64,000 nt of DNA, taken from contig VZRS01002447.1 in the NCBI GenBank assembly GCA_013398055.1, positions 61,163 through 125,162 on the forward strand, read 5' to 3'. Position numbers and translations under genes: made by a program. The notes beneath the pieces were generated by a model that was not told the origin of the DNA, ran no database searches, and saw only the letters and a program-made list of their open reading frames with translations. The stretch's first letter is position 1, and each line of letters begins with the position of its first letter. Below, in pieces: positions 1 to 13,360 of the stretch. This stretch comes from Ifrita kowaldi. Its lineage: Eukaryota > Chordata > Aves > Passeriformes > Cinclosomatidae.

Positions 1-2983
1 CTGGAAGGGGATGGGATTGGGTTGGGCATATAGTCGCTCTTCATAACTCCATGGTGCAGGCCTTTCTGGCTCTCTTACTTCTAGAAGCAGAAGTCTGGAT
101 TACACAGCCAGTCCTCTGCCTCAAGAGCTCTGCTGCCAGCCCTGAGCTGTTGGCCCAGCACAGGAGCTGTGCACAGGAGTCACACAGCCAGAGCACACCT
201 CTCCTGCAGAGCCATGGTCACCACCTGCCTATGATATGATCCAGGAACTCCTGCTCCCCTCAGCTCCCACTATGTACTTTGTGATTATCCATCTCATGAA
301 GATTTTGATTGGAAGCCTTCTGATCCAGGGAAGTTGGCTGTCTGCTCCATATCTGTGCTTTTGTGACAGTGATGGACCCCACTTCTCAAGCTGGACACAA
401 AGTGATAGCTCCAGGAGACTCTCTTATCCGAGGCTTATTGAACTGTCTTATGAAATTGCTGCCTTCCAGTCTATCTACCCATTGCCTTCGTGGGTTACCT
501 AACGTGTCTCAGTGAGGTGTCTCAGGCCTCCTCCCAAAGCTTGGGTAAGATAAAAGCAGACCTGAATGTGCAGTGCTCTCCACAGTGGTTAATAAGCTGG
601 GGATGCTGTGCCTTGTCTCCTTGTACCTTCAGCTATGTATTTCTGTATGCTGTGGATCACTCTTCCCCTCCTTCTTCCTCTCTACCTCCTTTTCTTTTCA
701 TCCCTTCCTTCAGGGATGAATACATAACTCCCCATTTTTTAAGGGGTTATACAACGCTTAGAACAACATCCACACATGCAGTGTTCCCTGGTCCATGCTG
801 GAGACCTCTCAGTCCTCCTGCAGTCCCTTAATTCTGACCATCCAGAAGCACCAACAGCTTGTTCTGAGTCAGCTTCCTCTACCATCATGCGCATGCAAAT
901 TGAACTTTTTTTTCTGCACAGCCCATCGAGAATAACATGAGTGCTTATTTTCTGAGCCATGCTATAGCTGTCTTCTTGGTAAAGCATAGACAGTTAATAA
1001 AACCCAATCATGCTCACTTTAAATGACTACTGAAGGAATGCCTAATGGATAAATTAGGCATATCTTGGCTGTGAAGATGGCACCTTTCAGCAACATCCCA
1101 TAATGAAAGCTTTGGGAGTGATGACCTGATATGGTGGCATGCTAATGTGAACAGCTTCTCTCAGTTACACGTTTTATGACAGGATCTGAAGAGTGACGGA
1201 TTAAGAATATATTAGTTATCAACTGTTTCTCGGATGAGTTTCTTAATACAATAAAATTTAAAGGCAGGCTGGTAGAGTGCTGTGTAATCTGCAGATATTT
1301 ATGAAACAGTGAACAAACCTAAAAGGCTGCATTTCTTGAATGTGATTTGGTAATTTTCTAGCAGAGTTACAAAACAGAAAAGATTTGCATTTGGATCATT
1401 GTTTTGAAGACTTGTTGCTTACCTAAATCTTGAGCCAAACTGTTTCTGGCATGGAAGTTGGGTGGGAGAAAATTCTCCTGCACCCTGTTTGCACCCCCTG
1501 TGCCCTGCACTGGAGATGAGGTGTTGGTGAGAGTTGCCAAGAAAATGAGTGGCAGCATTTGGGGATAGAGAGGCAGAAACCTACGCCAGGACACCTGGGA
1601 GGTGCTCTGATCCAGCACATGCACCTCCCTGGCAGGGTGAACAAACATATCAGGAACAGACTCATGCCTTGTCTTTCCCTCATCTTCTGCATTCCTCCAA
1701 AACCCAAGTTTTGTCTTACGTGCACAACCATGCCCTAGAAAAGTTTGCTCTGATACCCTAATTCTGAATGTTGGTTTTTTCTCTAGGAAAGGAGGGTAAA
1801 CACAATGCAGCATGAAGGAGACTACAGTGTAAGTGGGGTAGAAGCTTGCGTAAGGAAGATTAATGCTGGAGAGCTGTCTAGGAAGGGGCCAGCGTAAATC
1901 CTCAGAAAATTAAGCATATGCAAGGAGTAGCAGACAGTGACTATGGGAAAACCTGTCAGAACAAAGTAGCAGTCTTCCACTCTCTCCTACCTACAGACAC
2001 AGCCAAACGCACAAGAATGGGGTTGGGGGTTGTTCATAAATAGTCTGGCTGCTGTTTGTCAGAGGCAACAGTTGAAATGTCTGTGCACAATTGCTACTTT
2101 AGCATGTGCTAAAAATGACAATGGCGTCCAGTCGCAATGGCCCCGCTGAGAACTGTCGTTCCAAGTCACAGTCATAAAACTACTGGTGGGTGGTCTTCAT
2201 CTCTGCTTGTCCTCATTATCATTTCATTGTGTTTTTGTGGCCCACTGCACCATGGCACTCCCTGCATTTTAAAGCATTTCATTGACGGGGCAGTTTGACA
2301 TTCATATTTATATGTCCTTGTTGTATTGCAGTGGTTTCTTCTATTCTTGGGGTCCAAGCCTTTTGTGAAATGGTGCGAGGAAGATGTGTATTCAAATCTT
2401 GGACCAATGAATTGGGTATTGTCAGGAAATAACAGAAAGTATTGAGGATTTAAACATCCTGGACCTTATCCTGCTTCTGTGGAACCTAACAGAAAGTTTT
2501 TTCTTGCCAGGGACTGAAAGCAGGGTTGTGGAAGAGGTCAGATGGGCGGCACGTACCTGGTTTGGGGTTCAAGAGCAAACTCCTGGGTTACAATGTTAAC
2601 AGGAGGCCGTCTGCTCTCCCTTCTCCTCTACCAGAAGTGCAGAACAAAGCTCCTATTGACTCCAAAATCAGAAAGTCCAAACCCTAATAACATCTCTTTT
2701 ATTTCCTAATTCTTGTTTAATATGCAAGACAAAAGCTAAGCAAAGTCTATATGCAGTTCTGTGACTGGGCAAAGCTTGAGCTGTAAAAGCAAAATGTTTG
2801 CCAAACCTGTGAAAAACAAAAACAAGAGACAGCTTACACAGTGGAAAAGGGAAAAAGAAAACAACAAAAAACCCAAACAAACTAGTGAAACCTTAAGATT
2901 TACTTCAATTGTTTTACTTGTGCTCTTGGCTGGTGGCTCCTCTGCTTCAGGAACCAGGGCCAGAGCAGAGGATTTGTCCCCTG

Positions 2984-3003
2984 CCTCCCTCCCTCCCTCC
3001 CTC
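2984..3003. repeat. (CCCT)n simple repeat
   Basis: Five tandem CTCC/CCCT units in a GC-rich stretch. Confidence 0.9.
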
Positions 3004-4085
3004 AGGCAGGATGGCCAGGGGCACAGCAGAGACCTGACGCATGCTGGGCTGCCTTGCCCTAGCTGGAAGGCAGAGTAAAGTGGGCAGGCGTAGGAGGCAC
3101 ATAGGGCTTCTGCCATTTTGCAGGGCCAACTCGCACATGGCTGGCTTGCTGTGCGGCAAATACCCCCGTTCTGCATACATCGGGCTGCACTACACGGCTC
3201 TCCCGACTTTCCAAGCTTTGCTTGTTCCAGGCACATAAAGGAGCAGCTGCTGCTCATGTGTGCATGCGTTGTTGCCCAGTGAGGAGTTGAGGATGTTTCT
3301 TGGCAAATGGCAAGAGCCTTAAGTTTGCAGGTGAAATGCCATGGAAGGGAAATGAGTAAGATAGGCCCAACTATAAATGTAAGGAGAGGTTTAAATGCTC
3401 TATGGATGATTTCAAAGCACGGCAAAGCATGGCTTGCAAACTAAAGAAAGAATAAAATACCTGACATGAGCTTTCTGCAAATCTTCCCAAACAAAAAACT
3501 ACCTGTGGACAAGAAATCAAGGGGATAGACCAATCTGCTCCAGAAGTTCCTCTTCCTGGAGTATAGTTTGTATACCTGACCACTTTTTCAAACCATTAGC
3601 AAGAATGCCAGAGTTGTTAGAAGAGTTCTCTTAGCCCTACAGGATCATAATTTCCTTCGTTACCTAGAGGATAGGAGCATGCAAGAAAGAGGTGTGCAGG
3701 CATCTCACATTGCTCTTCCAACATGGCTCAGTCCTGATCTGCAAGCTTTCAAAGCAGGATTCATCCCCTGTGCTCATTCAGCCCTTGGCCTCAGCTACTG
3801 GTGCCAAAAATGAGAGCAATGAGAGCCAAGTGGGATGACAGCTTTTGTACTGTGCTCTTTGGCCCACTAGAAACTGGACAGTGAGACAGCAATAAAGATG
3901 CCTTGCTCAACCACTGTGCCTGGATCCACAGCAAGAACTGTATCCTCTACTTTCTTGCTTATGTAGCAAAGACCTGAGATGGGAGAGGTGGCTCTGTGGA
4001 GCATCTCTGACATGCTCTAAACTCAGGGAGGAGATGCCTGCCTGACCCTCCTCTGTGAGACAGCAGTCATGCCCAACAGAGCTAG

Positions 4086-4102
4086 CAATAGTAATACTAT
4101 TG
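4086..4102. promoter_or_regulatory. 17-bp inverted repeat with paired SOX-like words
   Basis: CAATAGTA-A-TACTATTG is perfectly symmetrical around a central A. It is followed by TTTAAATATTATTTGCC. CTATTGTT is the reverse of AACAATAG, a SOX consensus, so this could be a paired HMG-box site. It lies in an AT-rich, complex block (about 4080-4300). Confidence 0.35.
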
Positions 4103-7100
4103 TTTAAATATTATTTGCCATGGTTGTAGCACTTCTGTTGGTGGATGATTGATGGACCAGCTGGAACTGCACTGAGCATATTCATTAAGTTTTTGGTATA
4201 TTTTTACTTTTGGCTGTCATGGTTTAGACTCATGATTTTCATCTTGTGCCTTATTTATGAGCTGTTTGGGTTGACAGTCTCCTATTTGCCACTCAGCCCT
4301 CATAGTATTGAGCTGATCACCTAAACCACACAGTACCTTGTCTGTTTCCCTCTGGGTAGGTGAAACTTGTCAAAGAGTACAGTAAACAAGGAAATACCAC
4401 AAACTCATAAACGTTTGTGGGGTTTATGTGAATAAGGACATTACAAAGAGCAACCAACCACTCCAACAATAGTCAACGCTTACTTCCTTAAGGAAATATC
4501 CAGGAGACACAGCATGGAATGAGAATTCAAATGGCATTTAAGCAAATATTCACCAGTCCTGTTTTTCAGCACTTAACATGCTCTGGTTTTTGGACTCTCT
4601 GTCTTTGGTTATGTTGGAGTCTTTCTTGGAGACAATATTAGCTTATATTTTTAATGCAAGTGTGTGATTTCCTTAAGAATTCTCTTACTACTCATGCAGG
4701 AGAGGGGAGAGGTTCCCATTAAGGAGACTAACTGATCATTTGGTTATTATTTTGATCTGCAATGTATGCTTTTAACAGCCTAAAATAGAAATTAACTTTA
4801 GACAAGGGCAAGACCTACATGTAAAAATGAAACCTGACATTTGAAACTTATTAAGCACTTTAATTTAAAAGGCAAGTAATTTCATCAAATGCAGGTAGCT
4901 TTCTCCCATACTTGGAACTACACAGATGCTTAAGCCTTTCACCAGACTGGGAGTATCATTCATTTTAAAGGTGAATCACTTCCCTTCCCCAAATAACCTG
5001 CAAAAGAGAATCTGTAACAATTTTGTTGTGATTTAACTTTTTTACATTCTGCCTTGATCCATTTAAGAAATACTGCAAGAACATAAGATTGTAAAAGATT
5101 GTTACAAAGGATTGTGAAAAGATGAATCTTGGAAGAGACTTCACAAGAAAGACTGCTGTAAATCATGTGCAGAGACTGTCTGTAGACTGCAGGGTAATAT
5201 GGAAAGAATCCTTTTTCCTAAGTACAGAAAAGAGAGGTTTAAAAATGGAAGCAAGGGACACCAGAAACACTGCTGCTTTGAATGTTGTGTTACGTTTAGC
5301 TGGATTTCGTGTAACACTGTGTGTCACTGACATGACTCCTTCAGCATATATTCATAGGCATAAAATTTTGTGCACTGGTATTTCACATTGCGAATAGCAA
5401 AGAGAAAAACAGAAATACCCTTTTGAAAAAGTGTTGCTGGGTTTTTTACTTTAATTTTATTTTGTCATTATCAGTGCTGGAACTTCTGCCTGTGGATCCT
5501 GTTGTAATTAGGAGAGGTTTTGCTGTGCATTGTCCCCAGTGCCTGGCTGGCTGCTCAGAGCTTGCTTAGAAGCACTCAGCAGGGAAACAGGGTCATGTTG
5601 GGAATCAGCACAGACAGCTGTGACCCAGCATTGCCCAGTATCTGGCATTATCAAGAGGGCCCAGTCGTAGGGAGGGGAAATGCCCCGTTCCCTAGGCACT
5701 GTCACCTGTATGACCATATGCACACTCTGATAGGGTGCCAACAAGCTCCCCTGATCCCTCCAACCCCATCCCAACCACTTCTCGGGGATGCTGGTCCCTG
5801 CAAATCCCCTGACTCAGCAGAATTGCTGCTCCCCGAGAGAACGAAGCTGCCCCAAATGCACCCATCCCAAGATGACTGAAAGCAGCCATCCCTGGTCCGG
5901 CTGTGCATGTGGAGCTATAGGCACTGAAGTCCAGGGTCCCGAAAGGTTCCTTCCAAAATGCTAGGAGTCACATCATGTTTTGAAGGCTTAATTTGGTAAT
6001 TGGGCAGATCCCCCTGGCCATCTGTGCTGAGTGGTAGCTGCACTCCCTGGCTGGGCAGAGGCGCTTGGCTCCCCCCTGACAACAGCCTGACACCTCCGAT
6101 TAGGGAGCACAGCCTCCCCATACCCTGCTTTCCCCCCATACTCTCCAGGAGAGGCAGCTCTTGCCAGGAGGGTGTTTGGGTGCCCAAATCCAGGCCAAAG
6201 GGTGGCCAGACGGGGTCATGGCAGGAGCTGATAGCAAATACAGGAGGCAGATACATCACTTCCCTACCGCACCCTCCCAGGCTTTGGGGGTCTGTGGGTC
6301 AGCGAGGCAGGAGAGCTGTGTTCACAGCCACAGCTTCCTCGATGTCCACCAAGTCTGATTTCAAGGCTTTTCTTCCAGGCTTAGGCACTGTTCTTGTAAG
6401 CATCTCCAAAACTGCATTGAACCTCAGCACCCAGAAACAGCAAGAAGTGGTTTTTTAATTTTTTTCCATACAGAGGTTTTTGGACATACGCTTGATGTTA
6501 GACTGTTTTGTCTTCAAAATTATTCCCCTAGAAGGATGGGGAAGTGAGTGTGGGAATGCCTAGGTGGTCTGAAAAAAACCTTCAGTGTTGTTTTGATACA
6601 AGTGGCCGCATTGCATTTCATTCTGGGAGGAATATTCATGGCTAAGCTCTAAGCCTCTGATTTATAATGGAAATACTGATAGATCCAGATCCATTTGCAG
6701 ATGCTATTATAATGTTTCATCCTAGGGAGGGGAGGGGGAAGGGAAACGGCCTCCTTCCCTTTTCATTTTAAATATCGGTACACTCTGATATTGGTTTCAT
6801 GAAGCATTTGGATGGGTCCTTATTCACAAATGAATAAAAATGAGTAAAGTCCTCAGAATCAAAGGTAAGCCAAAACTGGCACCCATAAGCACAAGGCAAC
6901 CCAGAGAGCCCATCTGCAGCCAAACCATGCAGCAGACCCAGACACAGCTTAAAGGCTGGCAACAAGACCGCCTGCAGAATCTGCCAAGGAGCCAGATGCT
7001 GTTGCTTCCCAAGCTTGGCATGAGGGTTCCTGATTGCCATCCAACAAAGAGGAAAAAGAGGAATGATATAATGTGGTGGGATAAAACACATCCCACCTCA

Positions 7101-9949
7101 ACCTCCTTTATTGCTCATTGAAAAAAAATTGTGGAAGATACTACTGGAAATGTATCATTGTTTTCAGAAATACATACATTAGCCACAACAATGGCCTTGC
7201 CAAATGGGAAAAGTAGGAGCTATTTAAATGTATGTGCCATTTTAAAAAAAAAAATTAAATCTTCATATGCTGTTTTGGGTATGGATGTCTTTGTGTCTTT
7301 TGTTAACTGTTACAGTGATAACCACTAAAATGAATACAAGTGTGGCAAAAAGCTTCCAGTTTTTTACAGTAATATTCCAAAATCCCCTGTCTCGGCACAG
7401 CTGTCTAGATCAGATAGACCACAGTGATGGCTACTGAATGTAAAGAAGCCAGGTTTGTAAAATGAGGTGCAGAGAAATAATAAAGGAAACTGTAAATAAA
7501 GATATGTGACGAGAAAGACATTATGAAAGAAAAAATATATCAAGGCATTATACTGATAAGGGCTCTGCTTTTTCTATAGTTGCACAAGTCTGTTGATGTA
7601 GCCTGATTTCATTGGCATTGCACCTGAGGAAAACTGGCCCAGGCAATATAAAAAGAAGCCATGAGTTGTGTAGCGGTGCACTTGAGGATATATAAGCCAA
7701 TGAGGGCACCACCGAGAATCCCAGTGGAGAGGAGGATGCAAAATCAATAAGAAAATATATGTAAAATAATAGGCTGCAGGTAGGCAAAGAAATAGGAAGC
7801 AGTAAAACAGTAATGTAAAGGAAGAAATAACAAAATACTCATAGTTACCTGAACAATAACAGCTGCTATCATTACTCTTATCATCATCAAATCATATTTT
7901 GGAAAATAGCAGGTGCTTCCACAAATGATGTTTCAGGGCAGCTCAAACATATTTACAAATTCAAGCCATTTTTGCCAGAGACTTTCAGCTGAAAGAAATG
8001 CATCAGAACATGCTAGACAAACTAGTCCCATAATTTTCACTGTTAGCTGATTTAGCACAGTCAAAAGATTGGGGCACCTGTTAAAAAAGGGGAGGCTTCC
8101 TACAAAATCAAGGACAAGGGATCCCCTTTCATTCAACAGCACAGTGGTTGGAGCAGTCACTGAGGACAAGGAGACTCCGTTTCAACGAAACCTGTAGGGT
8201 TTCACACTTTCAGCATCAGGGTGTTGTCTGAACAGGGCTGTGATGTGGCTTCACATCTTTTCTGGGCACGGGAAAATATTGGATATTAAACATGAATCCT
8301 CCACGTTAACAAAACTGCTCTGGCTGCTGTGATACTGGCTTGCTTCTCCCCCATTCTGTCTAACCAGCTTTTACATCCCTTACTTTTCATTAATACTTTT
8401 TATTGAAATTCTTTTATTGTAATTGTTTTAGCTTAGGAAGATGTGTCATTTTCTTTACCTGAATAGTATCACTTTTATATTTTCTTTTTTAGTTCTTGTC
8501 TGTTTTGGTTCAGTCTAACTAATTTTAATTTTTTATCAAATCCAACTATTCATACTTTCAATAAACACATTCAATAACCCCATTAGATGCACAATCCTTA
8601 CAACATTTTCAACAGGTTAAGTTAAAAACACTTGGTGAAGTATGAGGCATGAAAATTTGTTTACTGTAAAGAAAGAATTTAAGATAGTGAGAAATATATT
8701 GTAAAGTGTTACATACTAAAGGATATAACGTTATTCTTGGTGCATCTCTCTAAGTTCCAAATACATGTTTATATTTACAGAGCATTATAAGTGATAAATT
8801 TATTGTATGTGTAGAATCACAGCTGTTAGAAATTTCAGTGACACCCGTATTTATACACTGGGAACTGAAGAAATGTGCTACCATGACAAGGTGCATCTCA
8901 AATGGTTTCTCTCACCTTTGCATGCCACTGGGAGATGTTTCCTTTTCTGGAGCTGGATATTTAAAACCAGTAATAAGGAAGGCTTTGGTTTGAAAGGCTG
9001 CTGTGTGTGTTTTATACCTGTGCATGTGGCCTAAAAAGTATTATGATACATTTGTTTCTTGCTGAGTATAACTTTCTTCTTAGAGGACAGCATTGCCTAC
9101 TGAAGCAGTATCATAATCATGGTATCATATTATAGAATGAATTACAGCATTACAGAAAACACAGGCACTAATGAGTACTGAAGACTGTAAGCAGCACTGC
9201 CTGAGATTTTCTATTATAAAATCTTCCTTTGTTATATTCCGACTTGGCTGAACATTCACCATTTGAGGTAAAATTTTCCATGATGCTTGGCTGTCTCAGG
9301 CTGATAATTACAGTGCTTGTTTTGCTAAGTTTTACCAAAAAAAAAAAAGCTCCTTCCTTAAATAGGGCCCTGTTCTCCCGTGAAATGAGTTCTTACATTA
9401 ATTGACTGGCTTAGGACTTCTTTGATGGAAGAAATAGGAAAGAATGTCAGTTCTCTGAGATTTGATACCAACATGGTGTATCAGCAAAATGCCACGAGTC
9501 TGACCGTGTTATGGCTTTGAAGAAACCAGGCTGGTCTTGTCCAGCAGAGATGGAGTGGCAGCAAGCACCAAAATCCTGTGGGCAGACCTCTCTCTGTTGG
9601 TGGTGTGCCTACTTCCCACTCCCTCACCTTTGCTGCCCCTGGGCGCTGCTGCTGCCTGCAACACCTCTCCTTTCCAGTTTGGAGAGTGGGAGTCGCCTCC
9701 CCAGACCCCGGCACTACACTGAAATGATAGGAAATTATCTTTCTGAGAGTGCTGCGGCTGCACGGTCAAACGTGGCCTTCACGACAAAATCCCCGGTGCT
9801 CCTCCAGCTGCCCCGACCACGGCATGGGGCTGTTGTGCCCAGGGGTTCAGGGAACACCCTGCCTGACTCCTGCAGCCGGGAAGAAGCTGCAGTGGGGGTC
9901 GTGCAGGCTGTGGAGCCGGTCCCCAGCCCTCCCTGAGACAGTCTCCTGC

Positions 9950-10700
9950 TTCGGCACAGCGAGTGTGCCGGCTACCGGCGCTGGTCCCTCCGCCGAGGCC
10001 TTCTTGGCCATGGGGGTGTCTGCAGCCGGTGGAGCACCTGGAGAGCTGGCGGCCGGCGGCAGCAGCTGTGGCAGAGCGGGGCTGGCGAGCCAGCAGGCCG
10101 GGCAGCGAGCGGCGGGGGGCACCCGAGGGGCCCCGGCCCCGCGAGCAGAGGGGAGAGCAGGCTCCGAGTTATTAACAGCTTCCCTGGAAGCCGAGCCGGG
10201 GCCGCGGCCAGGGCAGGCAGCCAGCCAGCCCAGCATCCCGAGAGGCTTCCTCGGCTGTCTTCGCCCACCTCTTTTGCTCCATCCAGTGGTGACGAGCCAT
10301 CTTGGAGCCTCCAGGCTTTGAGAGTGAAGCCGAGGGGCACAGGGCGCGTCAGCCGCCCTGCCTGAGTTTCCTGCAGCCCTCAGAGCAGATGCCCCAGCTC
10401 CTCCCTGGGTACCAGGGTGCCGGGAGCACACACAGCCCGACCGTGCAGCTGTCACTCCCACGAAGAACGGCGGCCTTAGGGCTCCAGCATCGCTCTGGCT
10501 GCAGGGCAACATCGCTGCCTTATAAACCCGGCTTTTCGTCTGACCAGCTGCCTGTCCAAGTCTTCTCTGGGGTGGGGGTGCTGAGGAAGGGGCGGCTGAT
10601 TTCTCTGTAATTTCTGGGGTGAGGCAGAGCAACAGCAGCCGAGGGCGGGAGGGGCCCCTTCACTTCAGTCTGAGCCCAGCGGGGCGTGTTGGCTGCTGGA
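9950..10700. promoter_or_regulatory. CpG-island-like region
   Basis: A high density of CpG (for example GGCGGCCGGCGGCAGCAGC and CGGGGCCGCGGCCAGGGC) continues to about 10.65 kb, with TATAAA at about 10521-10526. This suggests a promoter or a developmental CpG island. No coding exon with family features was found. Frames up to 261 codons on the minus strand are a by-product of GC richness. Confidence 0.55.
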
Positions 10701-10864
10701 GTGATCCTCGGCCCCAGGTTTCCAGCTGTGTCCAAGGTGAAAGCAGCCTGTAGGGCCCCTCGACTACAGCCAGAGCAGCTTGTCAGGTGCTTAAGGTGCT
10801 CATCACTAAGGGCAGCATTTGGCCTCCCGTCATGTGTTTGGAATTTTCTTTTTTTTTTTTCTTC

Positions 10865-10931
10865 NNNNNNNNNNNNNNNNNNNNNNNNNNNNNNNNNNNN
10901 NNNNNNNNNNNNNNNNNNNNNNNNNNNNNNN
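10865..10931. other. Assembly gap (67 N) inside a TG microsatellite
   Basis: Ns are flanked by a T run (TTTTTTTTTTTTCTTC) on the left and GTGTGTGTGTTTGTGTGTGT on the right. The missing sequence is therefore probably simple repeat, and its true length is unknown. Confidence 0.97.
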
Positions 10932-10953
10932 GTGTGTGTGTTTGTGTGTGTGT
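10932..10953. repeat. (GT)n microsatellite bordering the gap
   Basis: GTGTGTGTGTTTGTGTGTGTGT directly after the Ns. The total length is not known because of the gap. Confidence 0.9.
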
Positions 10954-13019
10954 CTTTGACATTCGTGTCTATTTTACCAACCGGTAAACCTGTATTCTCA
11001 CAATAGTCTACATGTTGCCTAAAAGAAATACACATTGTCTCAGAGCAGGAACCCAGCAGTGAAGAGTGAGAACCTTCATCATCCTCCCTCCCCATTCTGT
11101 CCTCTCTTACCCAGGGGCGTTTTGATGCCACAGGATAAAAATAAATAAAAGCAAGTACTTCCACTTCCTCGGAGCAGAGCTGATATGGCAGTAGCTCACT
11201 GGATGAGAGCAGCTCAGACCTGAAACGCTTTCTTCTCTGTTGGGATCACAGCTTGAGCGTAGGCTTGTTGTGTCGGAATGGGCCTACTGTACCCAAACAT
11301 CTGAGCTTTCTCCAGCTCCTAGAGGAACATTTTATACTCATTATACATGCAGCAGAATTTCAAAATATGTCCCTGGGACCAGAATGCAGGAGGAGGACAT
11401 TAAAGGTTAGGAGGTAGTAGGGGAAAAGCAAAAGGAATGAGTAATCCAGAGTTGCCTGATAACCCTTCGAGTCTTAGCCAGAGTTAACCGTATCGAGATA
11501 TTGTGAAAAGGGGAGATGTGCTATTTGACATATTGCTAACAAAGAGAGGTTTTCATTGCTTTAGGTACCTTCTAGAAGTAAAAAGCAAAGGATCAGCTCC
11601 ACATCCCAGGTTTCAAAATGTTATGATCTAAGCACAGGATTCATCACTGCCACCACTAAGAGATCATACATCCTGGAGTGTCATGAGCCATCCATGATTT
11701 GTGTCATTGCAGAGGATGATAAATCACTGCTAAAGACATAACAAGCAGCATCATCGCTGCTACACAATAGATCATGATGCATCAAGATCTTTGCTAAAAT
11801 ATTATTTACAGTTAGCAGGGGCTTGGACTGGCAAAGCAGAAGCTGATATTAATCTTCCCTGCGTTGTTCCTTTGTGCACACTAAGGGCCCTCCCTGCCCT
11901 GGGAAAAATGGGATCTGTAACACTCACTGATGCAATAGCCACTGATTGTATACACTGGGGCTGAGAGGGATTTTATATATAATCATGTGTATATATATAT
12001 TTATGGAGAAAAGGAGCGACAGCAAGAGCAAGTGAAGTCCCATTCTTCAAAGCTTACGCTGTTCAGAACCCATCTGTAAATGCAGACATGTAAGGGTCTC
12101 TGTTCCTTGCAGTAACCTTGGGGAGAGAATTTAGTCATAAAGCTTGAGGAGACAAGCAACTTACTTGTTTTCAAAAAAGCTCCAAAGTCTGGAAAAGTCT
12201 TAGGAGTTCTTCTAGCTCTCACCCTATTCAGCACATGCAAAGACTTAAACGAATTAAGCTTTAGTCCCCAAACTACTTTGGGAATTACTTTAAGGGAGGT
12301 GCTAAATTTAAAAAAAAACCACTGCTGACACAATAAATGTTTTGGAGGGTTTGCCTTAAAAATAAAATTATTCAAAAATGCCATGCCCCCCCAAAACCCA
12401 AAAAAACCCCAAACCCAGACAATTCAAACTTCTGAAAACTACTACCAGCTATTTTTATAGGAGACTCTCTGGAAACAGACTCTCACTCTGTCAATCCAGT
12501 CAAGTGTTTCTGAGGCACTGGGGACTGTGAGTTATTTCTCTTTCTTATGCAGGACATTGCTGATTTAGGTCACATCAACAGGACTAACAGTTCCATTTAA
12601 AGAAATGCTGAGATGGATAGAAAGTTGGGCTTTTTTTAAAAAAAATACTTCCTGCTGAAAGGAAATCTGCATTTCCAAGCTGTTGATGACCTTTTTGACA
12701 ACAAAAAAAATCTGTACTGCTTTACAAGAGTCTGCCCAACTCCAGCCTTACCCTGTCAGTGGAGGAATATTATCCTCCTTCTGCCATCCTAAAGACAAAA
12801 GACACAAGTAAAGTGCTTTTCAGTTTTATATCAGTTACTCATCCTGTGTTTGCTTCATGATGTGAAGCTGAACCCTCCCACAGACTTTAATTGAGTTAAA
12901 TCATTGCCAGAACCTTTTAGGCTCCCTCTCGCGCACCCTTCAATGTGTGCATCTCTGATGAGGCATGTGAGCAGAGACGCGCTCCCAGGACATCTGGGCA
13001 GCAAGCCACCTACCTGTGG

Positions 13020-13360
13020 GCTCTAAATATTTCCATGAACTATATTTCACTTGAACATTTCTTTCCTATTTAGACATTCATCAAAGTTGGGGAGGGGAAT
13101 AGGGAGGAGCCATGAGCAATTTACTGGAATATATACAGGCATTCCCCAGATTTCCCATCCTCCTCCTTAATTGGATATTATCCCTCATTAATGACTCTGT
13201 GAGAGCCTGTAGAGTACTAATTGTCTGCAGTTCCTCTCTCTGTCCCTCCCCTCTCCCCTCACAGAGATTAGTCTTTTGTTCAAGTTCATGAAGTTTAATT
13301 TCTGTTCCTCTCACTGAGATGGGCAGCACATCCAACCTTTGTTCCACCAGAGCCCTCAGA
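13020..13360. promoter_or_regulatory. Candidate conserved non-coding element with an antisense coiled-coil-like frame
   Basis: The block holds TTAATTGG (13167-13174), ATATTATCC and CATTAATGA (13186-13194) and looks enhancer-like. On the minus strand the same DNA (13081-13347) reads as an open frame with heptad-like leucines and a charged stretch ending ESLMRDNIQLRRRMGNLG. Either reading could be right: a regulatory element, or a remnant of a LINE ORF1 coiled coil. No intact gene is claimed. Confidence 0.33.

Larger units (their letters stand above)
1..9940. other. Intergenic block, no gene recognised
   Basis: No coding exon, RNA gene or intact mobile element was recognised. Present are a polypyrimidine tract ending in an acceptor-like TTCAG (661-714), a CCCT repeat (2984-3003), a SOX-like palindrome (4086-4102) and an AT-rich stretch (8380-8830). 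The longest frame (2736-3425, minus) has no family features. Confidence 0.65.

Noticed and set aside
661..715. Polypyrimidine tract ending in TTCAG, like a strong splice acceptor
   Set aside because: No downstream coding exon with a matching donor could be recognised. Such tracts are frequent in this DNA.
2736..3425. 229-codon minus-strand open frame
   Set aside because: It spans the CCCT repeat and purine/pyrimidine-biased DNA, contains hydrophobic low-complexity ends and matches no family I know. Bias against stops explains its length.
9847..10632. 261-codon minus-strand frame, the longest in the window
   Set aside because: It lies in a CpG-rich region where stop codons are rare. The translation is Ala/Pro/Gly/Arg-rich without domain features, and overlapping frames are open on the other strand as well.
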